Below are positions 18,988-26,945 of a stretch of DNA of 64,000 nucleotides, piece by piece (position 1 is the stretch's first letter; each line of letters starts with the position of its first letter). The notes beneath the pieces are model-generated. The model saw only the letters and a list, made by a program, of their open reading frames with translations. It searched no databases and was not told where the DNA came from. The position numbers and the translations under genes were made by a program. The stretch is from NCBI GenBank assembly GCA_019745415.1, contig JAIETF010000050.1:39669-103668 (forward strand). The letters are read 5' to 3'. Source of the DNA: Candidatus Obscuribacterales bacterium (GTDB taxonomy: Bacteria; Cyanobacteriota; Vampirovibrionia; Obscuribacterales; Obscuribacteraceae).

Positions 18988-21135
18988 TCAAGCTTCGCGC
19001 TCAAAGATATTGAGCTGCACATGACTGCTCTCTTTTCGATTAACTTTTGTACTCTTTGGGCTTCTCGGCACACTCAATATAGAGGCTTGCTCTATCGACT
19101 TTTCAGAATGAAAGTTGCCGGCAAGCTCAGCTCTATCACCGACATCCTTCATATCAGCAAGTTCTCTCAAAAACTGCAACGTGTCCGCTTCTTCAATCGA
19201 CTTATCTTTGCGAATGCGGAGTATACGGGGAAAGCGAACCGCCACCCCGGACTTATGACGGCTGCTCAGCTGAATCGCTTCAAAAGCCAGTTCAAAGACA
19301 AGAGCCGGTCTAACACTGCGCACCGGTCCAAACTTGTCGACAGTATTAGCTTTGACAAAACGATCAACTTCTTTCATCTCTTCATCGCTAAGTCCCGAGT
19401 ATGCCTTTGCCACCGAAACCAGCTTGCCCTCGTGCCAGAGCGCGAAAGTATAATCACTATAGAGCGACGCCCTTCGTCCATGTCCTCTCTGGGCTGCCAC
19501 TAGAACAGCATCGACTGTATAAGGGTCAACCTTCCATTTCCACCAATCGTTACCCTTGCGACCAATACCATAGCAAGAGCCGAGCCGCTTGAGCATCAAG
19601 CCCTCGACCTTCATGAGCCGACTTTGCTGACGCAAAGCATAGGCATCGCTCAAGCTGAGCGGTCCGAGTTCTGGAGAGTAACGCAAGCGGGGACTGAGGG
19701 CTCCGGCACAGCTTGGTCTATCAAGGCAAGCGCCGGGTGTCAGTAGCTTCTGCAAAAGCTGCTTTCTAACTTCTAGGGCATGCAGGCGCAGGTCTTGTCC
19801 TTCATATTCAAGCAAATCGAAAGCCATGAAAACACAGGGTACCTCATCCAAGAGGCGCGCCCCGATATTCCCTTCTTTACGGTTCAAGCGCTTCTGCAAA
19901 TGGGCAAAGGGCAGAACGTCACCTTCTCGAAAGGCAAGAATCTCACCATCAAGAACTGTGCCATCAGGCAGCACTGAAGCTGCTTTTGAAATTTCAGGAA
20001 AAGTCTCGGTAACTAACTCTTCACCACGCGACCAAATAAAAACCTGGCCGGCTCGCTTGACCAATTGACTGCGAATGCCGTCCCATTTCCATTCGATGCT
20101 GAAAGGCAAAGTTTTATCGACTGATTTAGAAGCTGGTTCCAAAAGCTGGTCTGCCACTTGTTCTAGGACCGCGACGTTAGCCGGTTCCAAAAGCTGGTCT
20201 GCCACCTGTTCTAAAGCCCCTTCGACCGAGAAGAGAGAAGCAGCGCCTGGAGTGCTTTTGGCTGTAAGAGGATGGGCCAGGAAAAATGGATAGGGAGCGG
20301 CGGGAGAACGTTCAACACCTTCCTTACTGATGAGCCGCTGGAAGGCTTGCACCTCAGGCTTATACGAAATGAGTCTCTCTTGCAGAACGGCCTCGCTGAG
20401 TCCTGAATAACGACTGAGAGCTCTTATCACCAGCTTCTCAGAAACTCCCACTCTAAAGCCTCCGGTTAAGAGCTTACCCAACAAGAATCTCTCGGTCTGA
20501 TTGAATTTCTGGTAAAGAACAGTGAGTGCAATGAATATCTCTTTTTCAGGCAAACCCCGCAGGCGATCGAGGAAGGGTACCAGAAGCGAGAGTTCAGTAG
20601 AAACTGAAGCATAGTCAAGGTCATTAGCAAAGAGAGTCATCTGGGTAACTAAAGTAGAATTTGAATTTATATTCGACTTTGAATCTGCATTAGGCTTATC
20701 TGAATTATATTTAGAGTTAGAGCCAGAGCCAGAGCCAGAACCAGCACCAGAGCCAGAGCCAGAGCCAGAACCAGAGCCAGAGCCAGAGTGCTTTGCCGTA
20801 GAACAAAATTCTTCAGCCTGGGCGGTGAGAACATCTGTATCGAGCTCTAGAGTCTGTGGAAGCAGCAAGGATACACATTCAGCCAAGTCGCCGACATTGT
20901 CATAGCATTCTTGAAACAGCCAGGGCAGCGAATTCATACCGGCATGTTGCATACAAAACCGGCGCAACTGAGTAGAAGAAACCAGCCTGCCAAGCTTGCG
21001 ACCAGATAAGAAGAAAAGAGCCCAAACTAGACTCTCAGGCGGTGCCGAGCGAAAGTAATCCTCCATGGCCTTGAGCTTGGCTTCTTGGGCAGTGTTATTG
21101 TCCAACTCAGTGAAAAGCCTGGCGAACTCTTTCAT
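18988..21135 (-). CDS. ATP-dependent DNA ligase of the ligase-associated repair cluster
   Basis: 715 residues, longer than usual (about 530-560) because of a low-complexity Gly-Ser tract (about residues 116-140) and Ser/Asn stretch near the N-terminus. The adenylation motif I is EWKWDGIRSQL (Lys about 348); motif III (FMAFDLLEYEG), IV (VEGLMLKR) and V (WWKWKVDP) are present. It seals nicks through an AMP-ligase intermediate. The stop of the exonuclease gene overlaps its start by 4 bp, a sign of translational coupling. It also carries an unusual duplicated segment LEQVADQLLEPA.. twice at about residues 310-335. Confidence 0.93.
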   Translation of the reverse strand: MKEFARLFTELDNNTAQEAKLKAMEDYFRSAPPESLVWALFFLSGRKLGRLVSSTQLRRFCMQHAGMNSLPWLFQECYDNVGDLAECVSLLLPQTLELDTDVLTAQAEEFCSTAKHSGSGSGSGSGSGSGAGSGSGSGSNSKYNSDKPNADSKSNINSNSTLVTQMTLFANDLDYASVSTELSLLVPFLDRLRGLPEKEIFIALTVLYQKFNQTERFLLGKLLTGGFRVGVSEKLVIRALSRYSGLSEAVLQERLISYKPEVQAFQRLISKEGVERSPAAPYPFFLAHPLTAKSTPGAASLFSVEGALEQVADQLLEPANVAVLEQVADQLLEPASKSVDKTLPFSIEWKWDGIRSQLVKRAGQVFIWSRGEELVTETFPEISKAASVLPDGTVLDGEILAFREGDVLPFAHLQKRLNRKEGNIGARLLDEVPCVFMAFDLLEYEGQDLRLHALEVRKQLLQKLLTPGACLDRPSCAGALSPRLRYSPELGPLSLSDAYALRQQSRLMKVEGLMLKRLGSCYGIGRKGNDWWKWKVDPYTVDAVLVAAQRGHGRRASLYSDYTFALWHEGKLVSVAKAYSGLSDEEMKEVDRFVKANTVDKFGPVRSVRPALVFELAFEAIQLSSRHKSGVAVRFPRILRIRKDKSIEEADTLQFLRELADMKDVGDRAELAGNFHSEKSIEQASILSVPRSPKSTKVNRKESSHVQLNIFEREA
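20124..20218. repeat. Short internal duplication in the DNA ligase gene
   Basis: The stretch GGTTCCAAAAGCTGGTCTGC occurs at about 20134-20153 and again at about 20185-20204, about 51 bp apart, with similar flanks. It duplicates about 14 residues (LEQVADQLLEPA twice) just before the adenylation domain and keeps the frame. Confidence 0.8.
20715..20789. repeat. Hexanucleotide tandem repeat inside the DNA ligase gene
   Basis: About 12 imperfect copies of GAGCCA (plus strand), with variants GAACCA and GCACCA. They encode alternating Ser-Gly on the minus strand (ligase residues about 116-140). Because the unit is 6 bp, copy-number changes keep the reading frame. Confidence 0.9.
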
Positions 21136-22535
21136 TCGCCCTCCTCAAAGCGGGTCTGAAGGTCATTAGCCTCAAGTCCATGTTCACGCAAGAACCGCAC
21201 CAAGGCACCGGAAGAACCATGTGTCACAAGAACTGAAGTGGCGCCGGTGGCAAAAATAGTACTTGTCAGTGACTGCCAATCAGCATGATCACTCAATACA
21301 AAACCCCTATCTACATTGCGGCGACGACGTTGCCCTCTTACTTGCATCCAACCACTGGCAAATCCAAGCGATATATTGGCACTGCGAGCCAGCTTACTTT
21401 CAGCTAAAGCGGGCGGGGCAATAATCAATGCGCCACCGTTCTTGACTGCAGACAAACTGTCGGCGCTCTCAAACTCTCTCGAGCGGGCAGAATCAAGATT
21501 CAATTGAGAAGCACCCAAGTTAGACTGGTAAGTATCTGAATTCAATTGCGATCCCCCTGAAGAGAAATCGTCTAGTAGAGCTTGTCCACCGGCTGAAGAC
21601 AGAGTTTCAGACTGTCGACCCATCAACTTATAGTCGGGAAATTCCACTCCGGCATGGCGATAGATTTCACAAAGTGAATGCACGGCGGGGTGCACAACGA
21701 TCGGTCCAGGAAAACTACCAGACGCATCCTCTGCTAGCGCGCCGGACAAAGAAAGTTGCCTGAGCGCGGTGAGCACACGTTGCGCCTTTCCAAGGCTATA
21801 AGCAAGAAGTAATGCACTTTTCCCAACACGAGCGCACTCTGACCACCAGTCAAATATCTCAGCTACAACCTCTATAGTTGTCCTAAATTTGTAGATTGGC
21901 AAAGCAAAAGTAGACTCGGTTATGAAAGTGTCGCATTGAACCAATTCAAAGGGCTCGCAAGTCAGATCATCTAACTCTAAAGTTGATATGTCACTCAATG
22001 ACGAGACAAGGCTAGACGTTTTAGCTGCCGACAAAAACTGCTCTTGGGAGCTATTATCTGCACTAGCGATATTCTTACTATTGGAGAGGCTGTCTTCTGA
22101 GGTGCCGCCCTTACTGACTTTACTAAGCTTATAATCACCCGAAACCACAGTGATCTTACCCTTATGTTCGATTCTAACTTGAGCACTACCCAGAATATGT
22201 CCTGCCGGGTGCAGGCTCACCCTAACATCCGAAAAATTGACTGTCTGGCTGTAAGGCACTGAGTGCATCTGGACACTCTGCCCACAACCTAGAACTGCGC
22301 CATTCTCAAACAGAGGCATTGCAGAGCTGGTTGCCTGCGCAAACCTATGCTGCATAATTTTTACGGTACTAGGATGCGCGAAATACTCTGCCGATCCAAC
22401 CCGAGCATGATCAGAATGCCCATGGGTGATGACTGCCCTATCAACCGATGCCCAGGGGTCTATGTAGAAATCACCGGCAGGACAATACAAGCCCTTTTCA
22501 GTTAGATGCACCAACTCATCGAAACAGCTGCTCAT
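21132..22535 (-). CDS. Ligase-associated metallo-beta-lactamase-fold exonuclease
   Basis: 467 residues; family members are usually near 330-340. The metal motif HGHSDH is at residues 38-43, with HPAGHILGSAQ and a late SDHADW, as in the SNM1/Artemis-like ligase-associated exonuclease. Extra length comes from two Ser/Asn/Gln-rich low-complexity insertions (about residues 145-190 and 310-370). It is first in the four-gene repair set and overlaps the ligase start by 4 bp. It is expected to trim DNA ends before ligation. A 100-bp gap separates its start from the next upstream gene on the same strand. Confidence 0.92.
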   Translation of the reverse strand: MSSCFDELVHLTEKGLYCPAGDFYIDPWASVDRAVITHGHSDHARVGSAEYFAHPSTVKIMQHRFAQATSSAMPLFENGAVLGCGQSVQMHSVPYSQTVNFSDVRVSLHPAGHILGSAQVRIEHKGKITVVSGDYKLSKVSKGGTSEDSLSNSKNIASADNSSQEQFLSAAKTSSLVSSLSDISTLELDDLTCEPFELVQCDTFITESTFALPIYKFRTTIEVVAEIFDWWSECARVGKSALLLAYSLGKAQRVLTALRQLSLSGALAEDASGSFPGPIVVHPAVHSLCEIYRHAGVEFPDYKLMGRQSETLSSAGGQALLDDFSSGGSQLNSDTYQSNLGASQLNLDSARSREFESADSLSAVKNGGALIIAPPALAESKLARSANISLGFASGWMQVRGQRRRRNVDRGFVLSDHADWQSLTSTIFATGATSVLVTHGSSGALVRFLREHGLEANDLQTRFEEGE

Positions 22536-22635
22536 TTAGCCCCAAAGGAAATAACTAATATCGACATTTTGACAGTATCTCAAAAAAGGCTGAACGCTGG
22601 CGGAACAGTAAGATAAAAATGGCAAATCAATCGAA

Positions 22636-23877
22636 TTAAGCGCGCAATTTGACCATGAGCGGTGTCACAAAAGCTCGAATTAATGCTGAACCTATGTAAT
22701 CTGAAGCTAAGCATATCGAGACCGGACCTGCAATATTGTCGCCGAATCTAGAGTCATCCGCGGCAGAGTCGCGAGATTGCAATTTAAGAGTGTTCTCTTC
22801 GAAGAACTCCAAAACAGCTGGGTCATATTGTCGGTAAGGATTAACAGCCAGATAATATTGCATTGTCTTTCGAGAAATGCCGCCAAATAGACCATAAACA
22901 AATCCTTTGAAACTACTCAACAGAATTTTGACCATTGCCAAATTCTTACCGTCTGCCTCACTAGACGCCTGGCAATACTGACAGTCGAAGTAAAGGCAGC
23001 CTTCTGCATCTGTTGGGGCTCCTTCTCTTGGTCCTTTCTCCGGCTCGGGAGTTCTCAGCTGGATTCTTCCTCCTGCTAGTGTAACAATTAGCTCATCAAG
23101 CTCTAATTCAGTAATAATGGCATTAAGCTGCTCCGGCTCGATTCCTGTTTCAGCAAGTAGCTGGTCAAGTGATAAAGCACCGCCTTCAAGAAGGGCAAGA
23201 ATCTGAGACTCTTGCTCTGAAAGTGTTCGAGATTGGTGATCTTCATCAGTTTGCGAACGCTCTTCAGCAAGCGGGATGCAAATTACTTCTTCTGATTTTG
23301 AATCAGTAGTACTATCGCCAACATCAGATTTATCATCTTGTGAAAATGCCGAAAGAGCCTGCTCATAGAACTCTTCATCACGAGGGCTTTGCCAGCGCGG
23401 TGTGACAAGACTTCTCTTCCTAAAGGTATCTAGGAAATGTACGGTACCTATTTCGATGGAGTGAAAGTCATTGCCCCATGCTTGTCTATCTAAAGCAGCC
23501 ATGATGCTTCGGCTGATATGCAAAGCACTTGATGGCGAAACTCCTACGAATTGCGAGATAGTAGCTGAATTGACAAAGGCTCTATGATCGAAAAGCCAAA
23601 GAGCACCTATCCAAGCCCTTAGCTTTCTGACTCGATGGAAGAATGTCTTTGCCGTTATCGAGCAGGTTTTCTTGCACGAAATGCAATAAAGTGAACGTTT
23701 TTCATTTCGCTCTGAAACTTCAAAAGAGCCACAAAGCCGACAGAATAATAGTCTTCTTCTCTGAAACTCTTCAAAAAGCCAGAGCCAACAAGTCTTTTCG
23801 TCTGGAAAACAAATTTCAAAATCCGCCCAAACTTTCTTTACGAAGTCTGAATATGAATTATCTGGTGATTTCAACAT
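22636..23877 (-). CDS. Transposase-derived zinc-ribbon protein with DprA-like winged helix
   Basis: 413 residues. Residues 46-68 form a C-x2-C...C-x2-C zinc ribbon, followed by RVRKLRAWIGALWLF and a helix-turn-helix-like stretch (TISQFVGVSPSSALHISRSI), matching the N-terminus of IS1595/ISXO2 transposases. The DDE catalytic core is not visible. In its place is an acidic linker and, at about 219-275, a segment like the DprA C-terminal winged helix (LSEQESQILALLEGG.. DELIVTLAGGRIQL). A second Cys cluster lies at 294-302. The end (GGISRKTMQYYLAV) recalls the transposase C-terminus. An excellent GGGAGGTG site precedes ATG 23877. No terminal inverted repeats were found, so it is probably a domesticated DNA-binding protein; function unknown. 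Confidence 0.75.
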   Translation of the reverse strand: MLKSPDNSYSDFVKKVWADFEICFPDEKTCWLWLFEEFQRRRLLFCRLCGSFEVSERNEKRSLYCISCKKTCSITAKTFFHRVRKLRAWIGALWLFDHRAFVNSATISQFVGVSPSSALHISRSIMAALDRQAWGNDFHSIEIGTVHFLDTFRKRSLVTPRWQSPRDEEFYEQALSAFSQDDKSDVGDSTTDSKSEEVICIPLAEERSQTDEDHQSRTLSEQESQILALLEGGALSLDQLLAETGIEPEQLNAIITELELDELIVTLAGGRIQLRTPEPEKGPREGAPTDAEGCLYFDCQYCQASSEADGKNLAMVKILLSSFKGFVYGLFGGISRKTMQYYLAVNPYRQYDPAVLEFFEENTLKLQSRDSAADDSRFGDNIAGPVSICLASDYIGSALIRAFVTPLMVKLRA

Positions 23878-23958
23878 AGTCTTTCACCTCCCTTCGTTTA
23901 GCAGCAGCTTTTTATATAGACGGCTTTTCGGAAGAAAAAGTTCAAAGAAATTTTGTTA

Positions 23959-23994
23959 GATTTTGGATTAACCGAATTCGGTTAATCCAAAATC
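23959..23994. promoter_or_regulatory. Perfect 36-nt palindrome between divergent genes
   Basis: A gapless perfect inverted repeat centred at 23976/23977, with core ATTAACCGAATTCGGTTAAT. It lies 82 bp upstream of the transposase-derived gene and about 80 bp upstream of the SDR gene. It could be an operator for a dimeric regulator or a folded RNA/DNA element. Its 12-nt centre ACCGAATTCGGT recurs at 46558-46569, and 14 nt of the right arm recur at 24933-24946. Confidence 0.85.
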
Positions 23995-24073
23995 CGCATT
24001 ACGGCGGAGATTATAATGACCAAGACTGACATTAATTCACAGCCACTTGGCATCACCCGGGTTAAAACCAACT

Positions 24074-24862
24074 ATGGAACTATCTCTAAAAGGGAAAAAA
24101 GCACTCATAACTGGCGCGAGCTACGGTCTCGGCTACTCTTGCGCAAAGGTCTTAGCGGAAGAAGGCGTCGATCTGGCAATTTGCGGTAGGGACAAAGACA
24201 AAGTTCAAAATGCTGCAAGAGAGTTGGCAAGCAATACTAGTGCAAGAGTTTTGGGCATCAGAGCAGATCTGACTGTTCCTTGTGACTTAAGCTCACTAGT
24301 GGAACAAGCCAATAGCTTTTTAGGAGATATAGATATCCTGATAGTTAGCACCGGACACCCTCCCACGGACCCATTTACAGTCACAACTGATGATGACTGG
24401 AAGCAGGGATATGAATTGGTTCTTCAGCCGCCAATTGCCTTATCCAGACTTGTCTTGAAAGGCATGAAAGAGAAAAAATACGGAAGAATCATATACATAG
24501 GCTCTATCTTTGGCATCGAGCCAGAGTATTCTTCAGTGGTTCAAAGCACCCTAAGAACAGGACTAAACGCTCTTTCTAAATGTATTGCTACAGAAGTTGC
24601 GTCGTACGGAATAACTGTCAACGTAATCTGTCCGGGATACTTTGATACGCCACTGGTAAGAGAACTCGCCAAGAAGTACGCGGTTTCGGAACATGTCTCC
24701 GTTGACGAGATCCTTAGTAGCTGGGCGGCTCATTCACCCGTGAAGAAATTTGGCAATCCAGAAGACCTCGGCGCTCTGGTAGCTCTCCTTGCTTCGCCTC
24801 GAGGCGAATTCATCACAGGCACAACCATCACCATTGATGGTGGCGCCGTCAAGAGATTCTAA
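24074..24862 (+). CDS. Short-chain dehydrogenase/reductase homologue lacking the catalytic Tyr and Lys
   Basis: 262 residues from ATG 24074. The cofactor loop TGASYGLG (13-20) is intact, as is the classical length and the C-terminal FITGTTITIDGGA. Ser144 sits where the catalytic Ser is expected, but the position of the Tyr (157) is Gln and the position of the Lys (161) is Arg (VVQSTLRTGLNALSK). Ordinary SDR chemistry is therefore doubtful, although it may still bind NAD(P). No ribosome site precedes ATG 24074 or TTG 24047. A good one (GGAG) precedes an out-of-frame ATG at 24016. It is divergent from the transposase-derived gene across the palindrome. Confidence 0.82.
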   Translation: MELSLKGKKALITGASYGLGYSCAKVLAEEGVDLAICGRDKDKVQNAARELASNTSARVLGIRADLTVPCDLSSLVEQANSFLGDIDILIVSTGHPPTDPFTVTTDDDWKQGYELVLQPPIALSRLVLKGMKEKKYGRIIYIGSIFGIEPEYSSVVQSTLRTGLNALSKCIATEVASYGITVNVICPGYFDTPLVRELAKKYAVSEHVSVDEILSSWAAHSPVKKFGNPEDLGALVALLASPRGEFITGTTITIDGGAVKRF

Positions 24863-24932
24863 GGTTAGACTTAACTATATCTTGAACTTTTCAACTAAAG
24901 GCAAGAAGTTAAGAACCAAAGTGGTTTCAATG

Positions 24933-24946
24933 ATTCGGTTAATCCA
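24933..24946. repeat. Half-copy of the palindrome downstream of the SDR gene
   Basis: ATTCGGTTAATCCA is identical to positions 23976-23989 of the 36-nt palindrome, so the SDR gene is bracketed by related sequence. The rest of the 24863-25121 gap shows no gene. Confidence 0.6.
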
Positions 24947-25121
24947 GATGGCTTTTTCCAGATGGTATTTGCTTTTTGTCAAACCTGCATCTTCTTACTA
25001 GATTTAGCTTGATGAGTTCTCGGCTCAAGAATATAAACTCAGGTTAGAAGAGCAATTCAAATAAGCTGCATTTCTCATTCTGGATGAGATTTTAGAGTGT
25101 TCAGATGCCGTAACCATTGCT

Positions 25122-26726
25122 CTATTTGTTGAGACTACCAGAAACTTGTTCGAGCAACTGTCTTGCTTTTCTGTTCGAACTATTCAACTTCACCGCTTCC
25201 TTCAAATTCATCTCAGCCAAATCCTTGCGCCCCATCGTATAGGCTAAGCGGCCAAGCAAGAAACGATAGTGGTCATTATCTGGTTCAAGTCTTACCACGG
25301 TCTCGAGGTCGCCTAGGGCTGACTCCTTCAAGCCAAGATTCAAGTATGCCAAAGCTCTATTTGAGTAGGCCTCAGGGATTGATCTATCTATTCTCAAAGC
25401 TGCTGTATATTCAGATAGAGCGCCATTGAGATCGCCTTGTTTCTGCAGGCAATTTCCTAGAACCTCATGCGCTTTGGCTGTCTCAGGTTCAATACTGAGT
25501 GCTTGCCGTGCGAAATTCTCAGCCTGAAGATTGTTTCCTTTCATTGAAAAAACTAGCGCCTTGCCAGCGAGCCCTGATGCCTTTAATTTCATATCCTGCT
25601 GTTCTGCCAGTGCGGAATAGTCGGCAAGCGCAAGGTCAAGGGAATCATCTCGGCAATAAGCCCAAGCTCTATCTTTGAGAACATCACCGTCACCGGGTGC
25701 GATTGTCAATGCTTCGGTCCAATCACTAAAGGCTTCTTCCCGTTTACCGCGACGAAAATTGAGGCGAGCACGTAAGCGCAAAAGATTAGCCTCCCGTCTA
25801 ATGGAGATAGCCTGGTCTAGTATTTTCTGTGCATCTGCTAGGCGCAAATCGGACATTGCTCGCTGATACTCGGTTCTGAGGCGCTCAAGCTTAGCCTCTG
25901 AGCCTTCGACTTGAAAAATCTGCGAGAAAGCCGCAAAGATGTTGTTTGGACTCTCTGAGCTTGACGATGACCTATCGCCTGAAGAACTCTGGTTAAGGCT
26001 TCGGTCACTTGCTCCGATTAAGGACGACCAATTTAAGGCAGTCATCAAGGCACAGCTTGCCAAAGCGACAAGAACGAAACCTTTGGGCAGTTTTGATTTC
26101 TCTTGTTGCCTCTTCTCTTGCTTAATCCTCGACAACTCGCGCACAGACATCATATGACTACCGACACTGCCCTTATCGAGTACTGCATTGGCACCAACAT
26201 CGCTTTTATTGCCGTTGGCGCCGCTAGCCGCAGTAACGCCGGCAACCCGGGCCGTATCGCCATTCTCAAAAGCCCTACCAAAGCTACCAGCAGAAAGACC
26301 TGATTCGGATACATCATCATCCTGATTCTGAACCTCGCCTTCTCTACTCCAAGACCAATTATTTAGTCCTTCGGCGACTTCACTGCCAGAAGCCGGCATC
26401 TGAGCTTGAAGCGAAGAATCCAAACCGGACTCTACTGACGGGTCCCCCCCTTTGCTATCGTCTGAATTCCGCCCCTGGACGCTTAAGTCATCCGGTCTTC
26501 TAACTTGCAAGGTGGGTGCATCGCCGCCATGCATGCTGTGCTTACTATAGCCGCCCGAATCGTTTCCAAAAGCAGTCTCAGCCGGCTCCTCACCGACAAG
26601 CGCACCCGGCGCCTCACCGACAAGCGCACCCGGCTCCTCACCGACAGGCGCACCCGGCTCATTCCTCGGGCGCCGCTCATCTTCTTTAGAGTGCAAGTTG
26701 TTATTTTCGTCTGATTCGGCATTCAT
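25122..26726 (-). CDS. Membrane-anchored TPR protein with disordered N-terminus
   Basis: 534 residues from ATG 26726; a TTG at 26735 is also open, and neither has a strong ribosome site. The first ~210 residues are acidic and low-complexity, including three 8-residue units (EEPGALVG, EAPGALVG-like). A single membrane helix follows (GFVLVALASCALMTALNW, about 225-245). The C-terminal ~250 residues contain about six TPRs, e.g. AKAHEVLGNCLQKQGDLNGA and AYSNRALAYLNLGLKESALG. The orientation suggests a cytoplasmic N-terminus and an exported TPR scaffold. Function unknown. It is divergent from htrA. Confidence 0.8.
   Translation of the reverse strand: MNAESDENNNLHSKEDERRPRNEPGAPVGEEPGALVGEAPGALVGEEPAETAFGNDSGGYSKHSMHGGDAPTLQVRRPDDLSVQGRNSDDSKGGDPSVESGLDSSLQAQMPASGSEVAEGLNNWSWSREGEVQNQDDDVSESGLSAGSFGRAFENGDTARVAGVTAASGANGNKSDVGANAVLDKGSVGSHMMSVRELSRIKQEKRQQEKSKLPKGFVLVALASCALMTALNWSSLIGASDRSLNQSSSGDRSSSSSESPNNIFAAFSQIFQVEGSEAKLERLRTEYQRAMSDLRLADAQKILDQAISIRREANLLRLRARLNFRRGKREEAFSDWTEALTIAPGDGDVLKDRAWAYCRDDSLDLALADYSALAEQQDMKLKASGLAGKALVFSMKGNNLQAENFARQALSIEPETAKAHEVLGNCLQKQGDLNGALSEYTAALRIDRSIPEAYSNRALAYLNLGLKESALGDLETVVRLEPDNDHYRFLLGRLAYTMGRKDLAEMNLKEAVKLNSSNRKARQLLEQVSGSLNK
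26584..26660. repeat. 24-bp tandem repeat (three units) in the TPR gene
   Basis: Three near-identical 24-bp units (each containing CTCACCGACAAGCGCACCCGG or a one-base variant) encode an 8-residue repeat in the disordered N-terminus and preserve the frame. Confidence 0.85.
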
Positions 26727-26945
26727 ACTTGGCAAGGGGCGAAAAGGAAGAGATGGGGTTATAAAAATATGTTAGAGAAATCAGGGTTTTATTGGGATAC
26801 AGCCAAAAACAGAAGATTGATAGAAATATTCAAAGCACTAATTTTTCCAAAGAAAGATAAAGCAAAGCTGTATGGCAAAAGCGTCGGTTTCCATGGTCAA
26901 TATAATGAACTTTAGGTCTAATTACCAGACTATTTGGAGGCACAA

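Noticed and set aside
20715..20789. Possible CRISPR or mobile repeat array
   Set aside because: 6-bp units without spacers, in frame inside the ligase gene and encoding Ser-Gly; a simple microsatellite.
22636..23877. Active insertion sequence
   Set aside because: No DDE core, no terminal inverted repeats or target-site duplication; treated as a domesticated gene.
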